From assembly GCF_918697865.1 (NCBI RefSeq), contig NZ_CAKKMV010000012.1, positions 142,161-206,160 of the forward strand: a stretch of DNA of 64,000 nt. The letters run 5' to 3'. The position numbers were made by a program, and so were the translations under genes. The stretch comes from Massilia sp. Bi118. Lineage in GTDB: Bacteria > Pseudomonadota > Gammaproteobacteria > Burkholderiales > Burkholderiaceae_D. A model generated the notes under the pieces. The model saw only the letters and a program-made list of their open reading frames with translations. It was not told where the DNA came from and ran no database searches. Shown here piece by piece: positions 1 to 7,770 of the stretch (positions within the stretch are counted from its first letter, which is position 1; each line of letters begins with the position of its first letter).

Positions 1-141
1 CCGGTGTTCAAGGGCGAGATCGACCGCGCCTGCCTGCGCACCGTGAAGTCGCGCGAGCACTGGTGGGAGCACCTGTGGTACGGCGTTAGCCATATCCGCG
101 CGGAAATGCCGGAACAGCCGCCCAAGCCCAGGAAGCATTAA
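1..141 (+). CDS. 3' end of an unidentified protein (partial)
   Basis: An open frame enters from the left edge and stops with TAA at 139-141, giving the last 46 residues of a protein whose start lies outside the window. The tail is rich in Trp, His, Pro and Lys and ends in a basic Pro/Lys stretch. I recognise no domain in this fragment and assign no function. A terminator-like hairpin follows directly, which supports this as a real gene end. Confidence 0.6.
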   Translation, partial: PVFKGEIDRACLRTVKSREHWWEHLWYGVSHIRAEMPEQPPKPRKH

Positions 142-154
142 TCTTCAGTCAGCC

Positions 155-182
155 AAAAAATCCCGCCCGAGCGGAATTTTTT
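155..182 (+). terminator. Rho-independent terminator after the partial gene
   Basis: An A-rich arm runs into CCCGC, the loop is short, and GCGG followed by a T6 run closes it. The arms pair AAAAAATCCCGC with GCGGAATTTTTT with one small mismatch. It lies just downstream of the stop at 141 and upstream of dsbA. Confidence 0.6.
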
Positions 183-266
183 ACGTCCCCTAAGTTTCCT
201 TTAAGGCAATCTTTCCATGAAAGAATGCTAAGCTATGCATATTGCTCACGTCGAAAGGACCTTCAA

Positions 267-944
267 ATGCGTCTCCTGCGCATCGTCGCCGCCGCCTGCC
301 TGCTCGTCACCGCTGTCTCGGCCACCACCCCCGCCTTCGCCTCGCCGGCGAATCCGCAGAATGGCGTCGATTACCTGACCCTCGCCCAGCCGCAGCCGGT
401 GCAGGCGGCCGGCAAGAAGGTCGAGGTGATCGAGTTCTTCATGTACCACTGCCCGGTGTGCAATGGCCTGGAAGCCGGCTTCGAGGACTGGGTCAAGAAG
501 CAGGGCGACCGCATCCAGGTGCGCCGCATCCACATGCCCTACACCGGCGCCGCCGACCCGGAAGCCCACCTGTACCTGACCCTGGAAGCGCTGGGCCGCC
601 TGGACGACATGCACGCCAAGGTCTTCAACGCCGTGCACCAGCAGCGCATCCGCCTGAACCAGGACGCCGCCATCATCGACTGGGTGTCGAAGAACGGCAT
701 CGACCGCGCGACCTTCCTGAACGCCTGGAATTCCTTCGGCGTGCTGACCCGCCTGCGTGGCCTCGAGCGCGTCATCGCCAGTTACAAGGTGGAATCGGTG
801 CCGACCATCATCGTCGATGGCAAATACATGACCTCGCCGTCCATGGCCCACGACAGCATCAAGACCAACAATCCGCAGGAAATGTTCCAGGCGACGCTGC
901 AGATCGCCGACGCGCTGGTGGCGAAGGCGGCGGCATCGAAATAG
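267..944 (+). CDS. dsbA: Thiol:disulfide interchange protein DsbA
   Basis: 225-residue periplasmic dithiol oxidase of the DsbA family, which donates disulfides to secreted proteins and is normally reoxidised by DsbB. Residues 1-25 form a signal peptide with an Ala-rich core. The active-site motif is C62-P-V-C65 in the context FFMYHCPVC, and the cis-proline loop reads VESVPTIIVDG. The usual DsbA dipeptide is Pro-His, so Pro-Val is unusual and may shift the redox potential (inference). The ATG at 267 is preferred over an upstream ATG at 225 because GAAAGGA lies just before it and the signal peptide begins there. The gene converges with the kinase on the other strand, with a 2-bp gap. Confidence 0.9.
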   Translation: MRLLRIVAAACLLVTAVSATTPAFASPANPQNGVDYLTLAQPQPVQAAGKKVEVIEFFMYHCPVCNGLEAGFEDWVKKQGDRIQVRRIHMPYTGAADPEAHLYLTLEALGRLDDMHAKVFNAVHQQRIRLNQDAAIIDWVSKNGIDRATFLNAWNSFGVLTRLRGLERVIASYKVESVPTIIVDGKYMTSPSMAHDSIKTNNPQEMFQATLQIADALVAKAAASK

Positions 945-946
945 AC

Positions 947-2263
947 CTAAGTGCTCAGCACGCCGTCGGGCAGGGTGATCACGAAGCGAGCCCCGCCCAG
1001 CGGCGAGCGCTCCACGCACAGCTCGCCGCCGTGCAGCTTGACCGCCTTGCGCGCGATCGACAGCCCGAGTCCGAAGCCGCCGGTGGCGCGGTCGCGGCTG
1101 CGGTCGAGCCGGTAGAAGGGCTCGAAGATGCGTTCCCGCTCCGCCTCGGGAATGCCGGGGCCGTCGTCGTCGACCAGGATCTCGAGCAGGCCCTCGTGGT
1201 GGCGGGCGCTCAGGGCCACCGTGTGCGCCGCGTATTTCTGGGCATTGCGCAGCAGGTTGCCGACGGCGCGCGCCAGCAGGCGGCGGTCGCCATCGACGCT
1301 GCCCAGCCTGGTGCCGAACTCGACGTGCAGGCTGGCCGGGCGCGGATGCAGGGTATCGAGGCATTCGCGCAGCACCGGCTCGACCTCGAACAGGGCGCGC
1401 TGCGGCTCGCTTGCGTTGTCCAGCTTGCTCATCGACAGCAGTTCGTTGACCAGCTCGTTCAGCTCAGCCAGGTCGCCATCCATCGCCGCGATGCGCTTGG
1501 ACAGGGCCGGGTCGCCGGCCTGGTCTTCGAGGATCTGCAGCGCGAACTGCAGCCGCGCGATGGGCGTGCGCAATTCGTGCGACACCGAATGCAGCAGGTT
1601 CTTTTGCGATTCCAGCAGTCCCTGGATCCGTTCGGCCATCGCATTGATGCGTTCGGCCAGCGGATAGGCCGCGTCCGAGGGCTTCATTTGCGCGCGTGCC
1701 GACAGTTTGCCGGCGCCGAACTCGTCGGCCGTGCGGGCCAGCATCTGCAGGCCCTGCCAGTGCGCGCGCGACCACAGCGCAATCGGCACCAGCAGCGCCA
1801 GCGCCACCACCACGTAGCGCACCACTTCCATCAGCAGGGCCTGGTTGAGGTCGATCGGCAGGCTGGAGGCGCGGATCGCTTCGTCGTTGCTGCCGATATA
1901 GCGGTCACCGAGCAGGTCGACGCGCCGGTAGAAGCTCTTGCGGGCCGGGTCCAGCACGATGTCGCCGCGCTCGAAGGCGGCCAGGGTGGAGCGCGGCAGG
2001 GTAGAGCGGGCCTGGTCCAGCGGGATCAGGTCGAAATGCGCGGTCGACACTTCGCGCACCTTGTTCAGGCGCCCCAGCCATTCGTCGGCCGGGGCCTGGT
2101 CCACGTACTGTTCGAGCAGGAAGATCTGGGCCGAGGCCTGGCGCCGTGCGATGTCTTCCAGCGGATCGCCGAACAGGCGCGTGAAAATGAAATAGATGAC
2201 GAAGCTAGCTGCCGTAATCGACAGCATGACCAGGATGAAGAATCGGAAGAACAGGCGGTTCAC
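947..2263 (-). CDS. RstB-like sensor histidine kinase
   Basis: 438-residue inner-membrane sensor kinase. An N-terminal membrane helix (about 5-28), a periplasmic region, and a second helix (about 148-165) are followed by HAMP, the dimerisation/phosphoacceptor motif HSVSHELRTP with His near residue 228, and a HATPase domain with N-box (NLLRNAQKYA), DDGPGIP and GFGLGLS motifs. The motifs RAHWQ before HAMP, FEPFYRLD.SRDR and LGGARF resemble E. coli RstB. Its likely partner is the RstA-like regulator at 6136-6822, on the same strand but about 3.9 kb upstream. The input signal is unknown. Confidence 0.85.
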   Translation of the reverse strand: MNRLFFRFFILVMLSITAASFVIYFIFTRLFGDPLEDIARRQASAQIFLLEQYVDQAPADEWLGRLNKVREVSTAHFDLIPLDQARSTLPRSTLAAFERGDIVLDPARKSFYRRVDLLGDRYIGSNDEAIRASSLPIDLNQALLMEVVRYVVVALALLVPIALWSRAHWQGLQMLARTADEFGAGKLSARAQMKPSDAAYPLAERINAMAERIQGLLESQKNLLHSVSHELRTPIARLQFALQILEDQAGDPALSKRIAAMDGDLAELNELVNELLSMSKLDNASEPQRALFEVEPVLRECLDTLHPRPASLHVEFGTRLGSVDGDRRLLARAVGNLLRNAQKYAAHTVALSARHHEGLLEILVDDDGPGIPEAERERIFEPFYRLDRSRDRATGGFGLGLSIARKAVKLHGGELCVERSPLGGARFVITLPDGVLST

Positions 2264-2401
2264 GCCGCCGCGGAAGTCGTCTTGCTCATGGGCGGAATTG
2301 TATAGGAGTAATAATTAAAAAAACCATATCTTACAAAATCAAGACAAAAGCCTGACATGTCGAGGGGGATTCGCTTGCAAGCCATGCGTACGATGGCTAC
2401 T

Positions 2402-2457
2402 CATCAGGTTTTTCCGTTTGGCCCACCTGATGCGCGACTGACGGTGGGCCTTTTTTT
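2402..2457 (+). promoter_or_regulatory. Attenuator-like leader with two mutually exclusive hairpins
   Basis: GGCCCACC (2420-2427) pairs perfectly with GGTGGGCC (2443-2450) and is followed by seven T residues, which is a clean intrinsic terminator. The overlapping pair CATCAGGT (2402-2409) and ACCTGATG (2425-2432) forms an alternative 8-bp hairpin that uses part of the terminator's 5' arm. The structure sits 38 bp upstream of the lipoprotein start. It could be an attenuator or the end of a small RNA. The upstream gap from 2264 is AT-rich and should also hold the kinase promoter. Confidence 0.55.
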
Positions 2458-2495
2458 ATTCCCCCAACAAGACTTCGTAAGAGAGGAAGCAGAAG

Positions 2496-3734
2496 ATGGC
2501 GATGCTTGAACGTGCAAAGTTTTCGCTGCCGCTCGCCGGCGCAATCCTGGCAGCCGGATTGGCCGGCTGCGGTGGCGGATCGGATACCCAGCCCGACCGC
2601 CAGGCTGGCCAGGTCAGCCAGGGCGTGGCTGTGGGTGAGCCGGCCCCGTCGCTGGTCATGACCGATTTCCAGAACATGGCGCGCGAAGCGATCTGCACCG
2701 AAAACCGCAACCGCCTCTTCATCATCGACGGCAAGCAGGTCTTGTGGGACCACGCAGGCAATTGCGCCGATGCCTCCTACGAACAGGTGCTGTTCGGCGC
2801 CAAGCCGGACCAGGTGCTGTGCTCGGTCGGCGACACCATCGCCGGCCCGCGCACCACCTGCCCGGACGCGGCCTCGCGCAGCATGTTCGACATCATCGTC
2901 AAGAACCTCGACAAGGCCGACCTCGGCCTGGGCAGCGCCCACAAGGTCGAACGCTTCAGCTTCCTGCCGAAAGCCGGCACCCAGATGCCTTTCGACCGTG
3001 TCGCCAAGGACAGCTTCTCCGGCATCGTCGACAAGAAGAACGTGGTCATCAAGGATGAGGCCGCATGGGCCCGCCTGTGGACCGAACACACCGCCGGCCG
3101 CAACCCGGCGCCCGAACTGCCGAAGATCGACTTCAGCAACAAGATGCTGGTTGCCGTGTTTGCCGGCGAATCCGGCAGCGGCTGCCACACGATCGCGATT
3201 CCGCGCGTGGTCGCCGGCGCCGCCTCGATCAAGGTCGAGGTCGACGAGCGCGAACTGCAGACCTTCGATGTCTGCCCGGCCGTGGTCACCCATGCGATGC
3301 AGGTCGTGGCGATCGAGCGCAGCGATGCTCCGGTCGAGTTCGTCAAGCCTGCCGCGGGTACGGACATCGCGTTCAAGACGATCAGCCAGACCACCGCCTC
3401 CGGCGTGGAAGAAGCGCGCAACGTGGTGATCAAGGATGCCGAGGCCTGGAAACTGCTGTGGGCCTACCACGCGCCCGAGCAGCCGGTGCCGGTGGTCGAT
3501 TTCGGCACCACCATGGTGGTCGGCGTCTTCATGGGCAGCACCAGCCCGTGCTATTCGACCTCGATCGCCGGCGTGAGCCGCGGCGACGGCAAGATCGTCG
3601 TGCAGAAAGTCGACCGGCATCCGCCGATCGGCGTGATGTGCGCGATGCTGGTGACCCACCCGGCCCACCTGGTGGCGATCGAGCGCAGCGAGCTGCCGGT
3701 CGAATTTGCGACAGAAGTCGTGCAGCAGAACTGA
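2496..3734 (+). CDS. Lipoprotein with two PrcB-like domains
   Basis: 412-residue predicted lipoprotein. A signal peptide ends in the lipobox LAGC near residue 25, followed by a Gly/Ser linker. Two homologous segments follow, at about 175-290 and 305-405. Each has an NVVIKD..AW..LW start, a hydrophobic DF....V.VF.G strand, a Cys-containing middle, and an end reading VTH....VAIERS..PVEF. This resembles the PrcB C-terminal domain family, found in secreted protease-complex subunits. A further Cys-rich segment (about 45-170) precedes them. SD-like AGAGGAAG lies before the ATG. The molecular function is unknown, and the family assignment comes from motif similarity only. Confidence 0.65.
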   Translation: MAMLERAKFSLPLAGAILAAGLAGCGGGSDTQPDRQAGQVSQGVAVGEPAPSLVMTDFQNMAREAICTENRNRLFIIDGKQVLWDHAGNCADASYEQVLFGAKPDQVLCSVGDTIAGPRTTCPDAASRSMFDIIVKNLDKADLGLGSAHKVERFSFLPKAGTQMPFDRVAKDSFSGIVDKKNVVIKDEAAWARLWTEHTAGRNPAPELPKIDFSNKMLVAVFAGESGSGCHTIAIPRVVAGAASIKVEVDERELQTFDVCPAVVTHAMQVVAIERSDAPVEFVKPAAGTDIAFKTISQTTASGVEEARNVVIKDAEAWKLLWAYHAPEQPVPVVDFGTTMVVGVFMGSTSPCYSTSIAGVSRGDGKIVVQKVDRHPPIGVMCAMLVTHPAHLVAIERSELPVEFATEVVQQN

Positions 3735-3800
3735 CAGAGTTGGGAGGAGGGAAGACAAGCACGTAGAATATTGTTTTCCTGAATCTTTTTACTCGGCTAT

Positions 3801-4679
3801 ATGAACAAGCTTCTCTCCTTCGTCCTGCGCGCCGGCGCCGTGGCAGGCTCGCTGGCCAGCGGCACGGTCCTGGCCCAGACGCCGGCCACCAATCCGATGC
3901 CGGACGGCAGCCGCGACATGTATGCGGGCCTCGGCCTGCAGTCGGCCGCGCGCTACGAAGGTTCGGGAAGCCGCAGGGTGTCCGCACTGCCGGTGCTCCA
4001 GGTCCAATGGAGCAACGGCGTCTTCGTTTCGGGGATGAGCGCAGGCATGCATCTGTCCAGTTCGCCCACTGTCGAGTACGGCCCGCTGCTGGCGATCCAG
4101 CCAGGCCGCGACGAATCCGGCACCGGCCTCGGCGCCGACGGCGTCGGTGCGAGCGGCCTGAACGGCATCGCCCCCGCCGCACCGGGCGAGAAGGCCATGA
4201 TCCTGACCGGGCGCCTGGCTGGTATGGATGAGATCGGCGCGCGCCTGCAAGTCGGCGCCTTTTACAATACCTACCTGAATCCGCAGTGGCGCCTGACTTC
4301 CAGCCTGCTGGTCGGGTCGGGCAGGGACCATGACGGCGCGCGCCTGGACCTGGGCGTCCAGCGCCTGGCTTTTGTTGCCGGCGAGCGCCACCGCGTCTCG
4401 CTGTCGGCCGGCCTGGGCCTGGTCAACCGCCAGTACAACGAAAGCTATTTCGGCGTCACCATGGAGGAGTCCTCGCGCAGCCGCTTTGCCGCCTGGCAGC
4501 CGGGCGGCGGCCTGCAGGACGTGCATGCAGGCGCCCGCTGGAACTGGGTCCTGAGCCCATCCTGGATGCTGACCTCGAACCTGCAGGCCAAACGCCTGCT
4601 GGGCGACGCCGGCAAAAGCCCGCTTACCGAGCGGTCCACCAACGTGACGGTTTCGACCGCCCTCGCTTATCGATTCTGA
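3801..4679 (+). CDS. MipA/OmpV family outer-membrane protein
   Basis: 292 residues with an N-terminal signal peptide ending near ALAQTPA, then alternating strands typical of a small beta-barrel and a terminal aromatic residue (ALAYRF). The start YAGLGLQSAARYEGSGSRR and the interior GVFVSG and GLVNRQYN.SYFGV motifs fit the MipA/OmpV family, whose members sit in the outer membrane and have been linked to murein enzymes or stress. It is followed after 2 bp by the next gene and is probably co-transcribed with it. No specific role can be read from the sequence. Confidence 0.8.
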   Translation: MNKLLSFVLRAGAVAGSLASGTVLAQTPATNPMPDGSRDMYAGLGLQSAARYEGSGSRRVSALPVLQVQWSNGVFVSGMSAGMHLSSSPTVEYGPLLAIQPGRDESGTGLGADGVGASGLNGIAPAAPGEKAMILTGRLAGMDEIGARLQVGAFYNTYLNPQWRLTSSLLVGSGRDHDGARLDLGVQRLAFVAGERHRVSLSAGLGLVNRQYNESYFGVTMEESSRSRFAAWQPGGGLQDVHAGARWNWVLSPSWMLTSNLQAKRLLGDAGKSPLTERSTNVTVSTALAYRF

Positions 4680-4681
4680 CG

Positions 4682-5362
4682 ATGCGTCCCGTCCGACAAT
4701 TCATCGCATCCCTTGCCCTGCTGCTGGCGGCCGGTTCGGCCGCCGCACAGGCGCACGATGGGGATGCCGTGAGTTACCGGGACGCCTACCGGGCCATGGT
4801 CGTGTTCGAAAAATACGGCGGCCCGAAAAACCTGCTGGTGAACCAGTTGCAGGTCCTGCCGAAAGAGCGCGGCGCGCTGGCCGAGGGCCTGCAGCTGAGC
4901 CTGTCCGGCCGCTCGACCCAGGTCAACCTGCCGCTCGACCCGCTGGGACGCACCGTGTTCCCGCTGCAGAAGGCCGCCTACGACGAGAATGCGGCCCTGT
5001 CCCTGAACCGCAGGGGCCTAGGCTTCAGCCTGCGCCCGCAGGTATCGATCGCAGTGCGCCCGGACGGCGTCTACGACATCGCCGAGCTGCGCGCCGCCTG
5101 CCTGCAGGCACTGGGCTTCGCACGCTACGTCGACGCCTCGCAGCGCGCGCGCCAGTGCGCCGGCGTGCGCTTCCTGTTCCCGAAGAAGGCCGAGGGCGGG
5201 GCACGCCTGCGCCGTCCGGACAGCCAGGAGCAGGCCTTGCCGCTGGCGGTGGGCGAGCCGGACGAGTTCCCGTCCGTGGTCTACCGTTTTACCGGCAGCC
5301 CAGAGCGCGGGCAGGTGGCGACCTTCAATGCGCCGCTGGCCATCCTGCCGCTGTTCGAGTAG
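4682..5362 (+). CDS. Secreted protein of unknown function
   Basis: 226 residues with an N-terminal signal peptide (cleavage probably after AAAQA). The mature part is mixed alpha/beta with a Cys pair near residues 140-160 that could form a disulfide. I do not recognise the family. The start lies 2 bp after the MipA/OmpV gene, so the two are probably translationally coupled and the product may act in the periplasm with that barrel (inference). Confidence 0.65.
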   Translation: MRPVRQFIASLALLLAAGSAAAQAHDGDAVSYRDAYRAMVVFEKYGGPKNLLVNQLQVLPKERGALAEGLQLSLSGRSTQVNLPLDPLGRTVFPLQKAAYDENAALSLNRRGLGFSLRPQVSIAVRPDGVYDIAELRAACLQALGFARYVDASQRARQCAGVRFLFPKKAEGGARLRRPDSQEQALPLAVGEPDEFPSVVYRFTGSPERGQVATFNAPLAILPLFE

Positions 5363-5388
5363 GCGCGACATGCGCTATGCTCGGGCGC

Positions 5389-6135
5389 ATGAATAAAACC
5401 ATTCTCATTACCGGCGCCAGCCGCGGCATCGGCGCCGCCTGCGCCCTGCTGGCCGCCGCGCGCGGCTACCAGGTCTGCATCAACTACCGCTCCGATACCG
5501 CGGCCGCCTTGCAGCTCGTGCGCGCCATCGAAGACGCCGGCGGCAGCGCCTTCGCCGTGCAGGCCGACGTCTCGCGCGAAGACGAGGTGATGCGCATGTT
5601 TGCCGGGCTCGACGCGCGCTACGGCCGCCTCGACGCCCTGGTCAACAACGCCGGCATCCTGGCGCGCCAGATGCGGGTCGAGCAGATGGACGCTTCACGC
5701 ATCGAACGCATCTTCGCCACCAACGTCACCGGCAGCTTCCTGTGTGCGCGCGAAGCGGTGCTGCGCATGTCGGCAAAGCGGGGTGGGCGCGGCGGTGCGA
5801 TCGTCAACGTGTCCTCGCGCGCCGCCGTGCTCGGCTCGAGCGGCGAATACGTCGACTATGCGGCCTCGAAGGCGGCCCTGGACGTGCTGACGATCGGCCT
5901 GGCGAAGGAAGTGGCGGAGGAGGGCATCCGCGTGAACGGCGTGCGGCCCGGGCTGATCGCCACGGAGATGCACGCCAGCGGCGGCGAACCGGGCCGCGTC
6001 GAGCGTCTGAAGAATTCTGTGCCGATGGGGCGGGGCGGCGAGGCCGAGGAGGTGGCGCGGGCCGTGCTGTGGCTGCTGTCCGATGAAGCGTCCTATACCA
6101 CGGGAAGCTTCATCGACGTGTCAGGGGGACGGTAG
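5389..6135 (+). CDS. Short-chain dehydrogenase/reductase (glucose-1-dehydrogenase/FabG type)
   Basis: 248-residue classical SDR. The Rossmann motif TGASRGIG is at 8-15, NNAG near 88, the catalytic Tyr/Lys pair is in YAASK near 161, and the C-terminus ends in a TGSFIDVSGG signature. It probably oxidises or reduces a hydroxyl/keto group with NAD(P)(H), and the substrate is not evident. The ATG at 5389 is chosen because the Rossmann fold begins there; the longer upstream frame has no SDR content. The stop at 6135 abuts the stop of the convergent regulator gene. Confidence 0.85.
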   Translation: MNKTILITGASRGIGAACALLAAARGYQVCINYRSDTAAALQLVRAIEDAGGSAFAVQADVSREDEVMRMFAGLDARYGRLDALVNNAGILARQMRVEQMDASRIERIFATNVTGSFLCAREAVLRMSAKRGGRGGAIVNVSSRAAVLGSSGEYVDYAASKAALDVLTIGLAKEVAEEGIRVNGVRPGLIATEMHASGGEPGRVERLKNSVPMGRGGEAEEVARAVLWLLSDEASYTTGSFIDVSGGR

Positions 6136-6822
6136 TCAGTTCCAGGCGGAGGGCGAGAACAGATAACCCTCGCCCCACACGGTCTTGATCTTTTCCGACA
6201 GGTTGTCGTCGAACTTCTTGCGCAGCTTGGAGATGCAGTTGTCGATGCTGCGGTCCAGGCCATCGAACTCGATGCCGCGCATCTTCTTGAGCAGCTCGTC
6301 GCGCGACAGCACCCGCCCGGCCGCCTCGGCCAGCACCAGCAGCAGCTTGTACTCGGTATTGCTGAGAACGCACGGCTGGCCGCGCCAGCTGACGCTGCGG
6401 TCGTTGGTCATGATGCGCAGCCCGCCGAATTCCAGCACCCTGGTATCCGGCGCTGCCTTCTGCTGCGTCCGGCGCAGCAGGGCGCGCAGGCGCGCCAGCA
6501 GCACGCGCGGCTGGACCGGCTTGTTGACGAAGTCGTCCGCGCCCTGTTCCAGTCCCGAGACTTCGTCGTAGGTGTCTTCGCGCGCCGTCAGGATCAGGAT
6601 CGGCACTTCGGACTGTTCGCGGATCTGGCGGCAGACGACCATGCCGTCCATGCCGGGCAGCATCAGGTCGAGCACGACGATGTCGGGCTGGCTCTGCTTG
6701 AAATGCTCGAGCGCGGTGTCGCCCCGGGTGACGAGGTCCACCGAAAATTCATAACTGGACAGGTATTCCGTGACGAGCTCCGCCAGGCGGGGATCGTCTT
6801 CGACCAACAGTACACGATACAT
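6136..6822 (-). CDS. RstA-like OmpR-family response regulator
   Basis: 228-residue DNA-binding response regulator. The receiver domain has the acidic pair E8/D9/D10, phosphoacceptor D52 (VVLDLMLPG), T79 and K101 (NKPV). A winged-helix effector domain (about 130-225) ends in a W.EGYLF motif as in OmpR/PhoB proteins. AAGGAG lies just upstream of the ATG on the minus strand. Similarity to RstA and orientation make the kinase at 947-2263 its probable partner. Plus-strand genes occupy the space between them. Confidence 0.85.
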   Translation of the reverse strand: MYRVLLVEDDPRLAELVTEYLSSYEFSVDLVTRGDTALEHFKQSQPDIVVLDLMLPGMDGMVVCRQIREQSEVPILILTAREDTYDEVSGLEQGADDFVNKPVQPRVLLARLRALLRRTQQKAAPDTRVLEFGGLRIMTNDRSVSWRGQPCVLSNTEYKLLLVLAEAAGRVLSRDELLKKMRGIEFDGLDRSIDNCISKLRKKFDDNLSEKIKTVWGEGYLFSPSAWN

Positions 6823-6937
6823 GGAGTTCTCCTTGACCCGGTATTGTATAAGAGCAAGTCATCGGAAAGCGCAATTGCCGTAAAGACTGGACATTTTGAT
6901 ACAGTTTCACGACAAAAGACGACTTGTAAACGTAAAA

Positions 6938-6957
6938 ATCCGCCGCGGCGGATTTCT
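6938..6957 (-). terminator. Terminator hairpin between sodB and the regulator gene
   Basis: A perfect 20-bp palindrome with a CCGCCG/CGGCGG core is followed on the minus strand by TTTTTAC. It lies in the 277-bp interval downstream of sodB and upstream of the RstA-like gene, and would stop sodB transcripts before they enter that gene. Confidence 0.5.
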
Positions 6958-7051
6958 TTTGGTTACAGAGCCATGAACTCAGCGCATACCTTTGCGGCGC
7001 GCAGGCTATTGCCCGTCACCGTTTAGAGCTTGCCGGAACCGTTAACGGCAA

Positions 7052-7071
7052 CGGCCCGCCGAAGCGGGCCG
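7052..7071 (-). other. Stem-loop in the sodB 3' untranslated region
   Basis: CGGCCCGC and GCGGGCCG form an 8-bp perfect stem around a CGAA tetraloop, 28 bp past the sodB stop. No T-run follows on either strand, so it is more likely a 3'-end stability element or weak terminator than a strong intrinsic terminator. Confidence 0.45.
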
Positions 7072-7099
7072 CAGGATGCGTGAAACGCCGTAGCTGCGC

Positions 7100-7675
7100 T
7101 TACGCGAAGTTCTGGTTCACGAAGTCCCAGTTGACGATGTTCCACCACGACTCGACGAACTTCGGACGGGCGTTGCGGTAGTCGATGTAGTAGGCGTGCT
7201 CCCAGACGTCGACGGTCAGCAGGGCCTTGTTCTCGGTGGTCAGCGGGGTGCCGGCGTTCGAGGTGTTGACGATGTCGACGGTGCCGTCGGTCTTCTTTAC
7301 CAGCCAGGTCCAGCCCGAGCCGAAGTTGCCCACGGCCGATTTCTGGAACTCTTCCTTGAACTTGTCGAACGAGCCCCACTTGGCGTTGATGGCGTCGGCC
7401 ACCGGACCGGCCGGCGCGCTGCCGTTCGGGGTCATGCAGTTCCAGAAGAAGGTGTGGTTCCACACCTGGGCGGAGTTGTTGAAGATGCCGCCCTGCGATT
7501 TCTTGATGATCTCTTCCAGGGACAGGTTTTCGAACTCGGTGCCCTTGATCAGGTTGTTCAGGTTGGTGACGTAAGCCTGGTGATGCTTGCCATAGTGGAA
7601 TTCCAGGGTCTCAGCCGACATGGTCGGCTGGAGGGCATCCTTGGCGTACGGCAGCGGCGGCAGAGTATGTTCCAT
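7100..7675 (-). CDS. sodB: Superoxide dismutase [Fe]
   Basis: 191-residue cytosolic superoxide dismutase that converts superoxide to oxygen and hydrogen peroxide. The metal ligands are all present: H27 (HYGKHH), H74 (VWNHTFFW), D156 and H160 ([13 protein letters not shown]). The length and the [13 protein letters not shown] signature match the iron type rather than the manganese type. It lies on the same strand as xseA, 95 bp downstream of it. A TAGAAT hexamer near 7731 on the minus strand may be its -10 element. Confidence 0.95.
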   Translation of the reverse strand: MEHTLPPLPYAKDALQPTMSAETLEFHYGKHHQAYVTNLNNLIKGTEFENLSLEEIIKKSQGGIFNNSAQVWNHTFFWNCMTPNGSAPAGPVADAINAKWGSFDKFKEEFQKSAVGNFGSGWTWLVKKTDGTVDIVNTSNAGTPLTTENKALLTVDVWEHAYYIDYRNARPKFVESWWNIVNWDFVNQNFA

Positions 7676-7770
7676 GTCTTATTCCTTGATTGGTTGGAAA
7701 CGGGTCGTTCTTCCTAAACGGTCGCATATTCTAAACCGGATGCGCGACGGTTGCATGTTTGGCTTTCGTT

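Noticed and set aside
242..2305. A 687-codon plus-strand open frame across dsbA and the kinase
   Set aside because: It is a GC-rich shadow frame full of Arg/Ala/Pro; the real genes on both strands have clear family motifs.
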